Of a stretch of DNA of 64,000 nucleotides, positions 63,519 through 64,000 are shown one piece after another (the stretch's first letter is position 1; every line of letters begins with the position of its first letter). The stretch is from Streptomyces virginiae. GTDB lineage: Bacteria > Actinomycetota > Actinomycetes > Streptomycetales > Streptomycetaceae. The stretch is from NCBI RefSeq assembly GCF_000720455.1, contig NZ_JOAK01000001.1:596202-660201 (forward strand), in the 5' to 3' direction. The position numbers and the translations under genes are program-made. Under the pieces are notes generated by a model. The model was not told the DNA's origin and ran no database searches. It saw nothing but the letters and a program-made list of their open reading frames with translations.

Positions 63519-63524
63519 AGTCAT
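63477..63524 (-). CDS. trpS leader peptide
   Basis: ATG 63524 encodes MTTHALTLSLRWWAA and a TGA. The adjacent Trp codons (63486-63491) lie just before region 1 (63480-63486). Region 1 pairs with region 2 (63469-63475). A ribosome stalled at Trp masks region 1 and frees region 2 for the antiterminator, so trpS is read. TACGCT lies seven bases before the ATG, so the leader transcript itself may be leaderless. Confidence 0.88.
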   Translation of the reverse strand: MTTHALTLSLRWWAA

Positions 63525-63600
63525 GGGAGTCAGCGTAGACCTCCGGGGATGAGGACGGGGCGAGTTTCGCCCGCACCGCGTGGCGGCGGCCACCAGGGGG

Positions 63601-63629
63601 TTGACACGGGTGTACCCGGTCCGTAAGGT
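63601..63629 (+). promoter_or_regulatory. Strong sigma-HrdB-type promoter (rRNA operon)
   Basis: TTGACA (63601-63606), 17 bases, TAAGGT (63624-63629) on the plus strand. It points toward the right edge and is the first of several promoters of the type found before Streptomyces rRNA operons. Confidence 0.8.
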
Positions 63630-63746
63630 TCTTCGAGTTGTCCGACGTGAGCGCCGACCCCGGTCGGTCCCCGGACAACCATTCCGCACTACACATTCGA
63701 ACGAACGACGCACTTTGTCGTCTCGTTTTCATGCGTATTTGCGAAT

Positions 63747-64000
63747 GAGGAATCCGCGTCCGAGGACGCCGCCGCCGATTAGGTTCGGAGGCGAGGAATC
63801 CGCTACTGTCTCACTCGCCGCGAGGGCCCAACAGCCCGCGCAGCACAACCCGCTGACCGGGAGTCAGGCCCGAAAGGATCTGATAGAGTCGGAATCGCCG
63901 AAAAGGGAAACGCGAAAGCGAAAACCTGGAAAGCGCCGAGGAAGTCGGACACGAAAGAGTCTGATAGAGTCGGAAACGCAAGACAGCAGAACGAAAGCCC
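63747..64000 (+). promoter_or_regulatory. rRNA operon promoter/leader region (16S gene outside window)
   Basis: Two related 38-base modules (63861-63898 and 63942-63979), each containing TCTGATAGAGTCGGAA with -10 element TAGAGT, are 81 bases apart. This motif is characteristic of rRNA promoters in Streptomyces, where several tandem promoters drive each operon. The -35 hexamers (GGAGTC, GAAGTC) are poor. GAGGAATCCGC is also duplicated (63747-63757, 63793-63803), and TACTGT (63804-63809) may be another -10. No rRNA sequence itself is visible before 64000. Confidence 0.75.

Overview
The window is chromosomal DNA from a high-GC actinobacterium, almost certainly a Streptomyces. Evidence: codons ending nearly always in G or C, many GTG starts, GTGA/ATGA stop-start overlaps, many leaderless-looking genes, and a gene order I recall from S. 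coelicolor (trpS, proC, ilvD, radA, disA, mutY, sigE-cseABC, clpC, lsr2, nadBC-panC-coaX, orphan nuoD). I see no insertion sequence, prophage, integrase, tRNA or CRISPR array. The right edge runs into the promoter/leader region of an rRNA operon whose 16S gene lies outside.

Layout. 1-1.9 kb: the N-terminal membrane part of a lysylphosphatidylglycerol-synthase-type protein, divergent from a membrane-anchored esterase. 1.9-5.4 kb: a complete OpuC-type compatible-solute ABC importer. 5.4-14.9 kb: arylamine N-acetyltransferase, a stand-alone NuoD, two PH-domain membrane proteins, a small membrane protein/HTH pair behind twin palindromes, a NarL-type two-component system and a MidA-like methyltransferase. 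14.9-23.9 kb: a secreted M28 peptidase, an ArsR-like regulator, and the overlapping set DUF2520-panC-nadB-nadC-coaX (NAD and pantothenate/CoA synthesis). 23.9-31.7 kb: a PLP lyase, DUF397, small proteins, BlaI-like regulator, GNAT acetyltransferase, Lsr2 and ClpC with two ClgR boxes upstream. 31.7-34.7 kb: a NACHT-LRR protein (bacterial NLR). 35-40.3 kb: M23 peptidase, LamG protein and the SigE-CseABC envelope-stress operon. 40.5-49.5 kb: genome maintenance and signalling (mutY, disA, radA, a sigma/zinc-finger/BACON fusion, ppx). 49.5-53 kb: a small accessory stretch with an intergenic repeat, short hypotheticals and a HAD hydrolase. 53-63.5 kb: isomerase-TetR, ilvD, Ser/Thr kinase with beta-propeller, SH3 protein, ABC exporter with a palindromic operator, proC, and trpS behind a Trp attenuator.

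Themes. Envelope integrity recurs (LPG synthase/esterase, PH proteins, M23, SigE-Cse, PASTA-less kinase, SH3). So does NAD/CoA/amino-acid biosynthesis. The points most worth a second look are: the orphan NuoD, which keeps the Arg that MidA-type enzymes methylate but has Trp at the quinone Tyr, with a MidA homologue nearby; the NACHT-LRR protein; the sigma/anti-sigma-like fusion; a -1 frameshifted small membrane ORF coupled to mutY; and several palindromic operators whose regulators are not identified.
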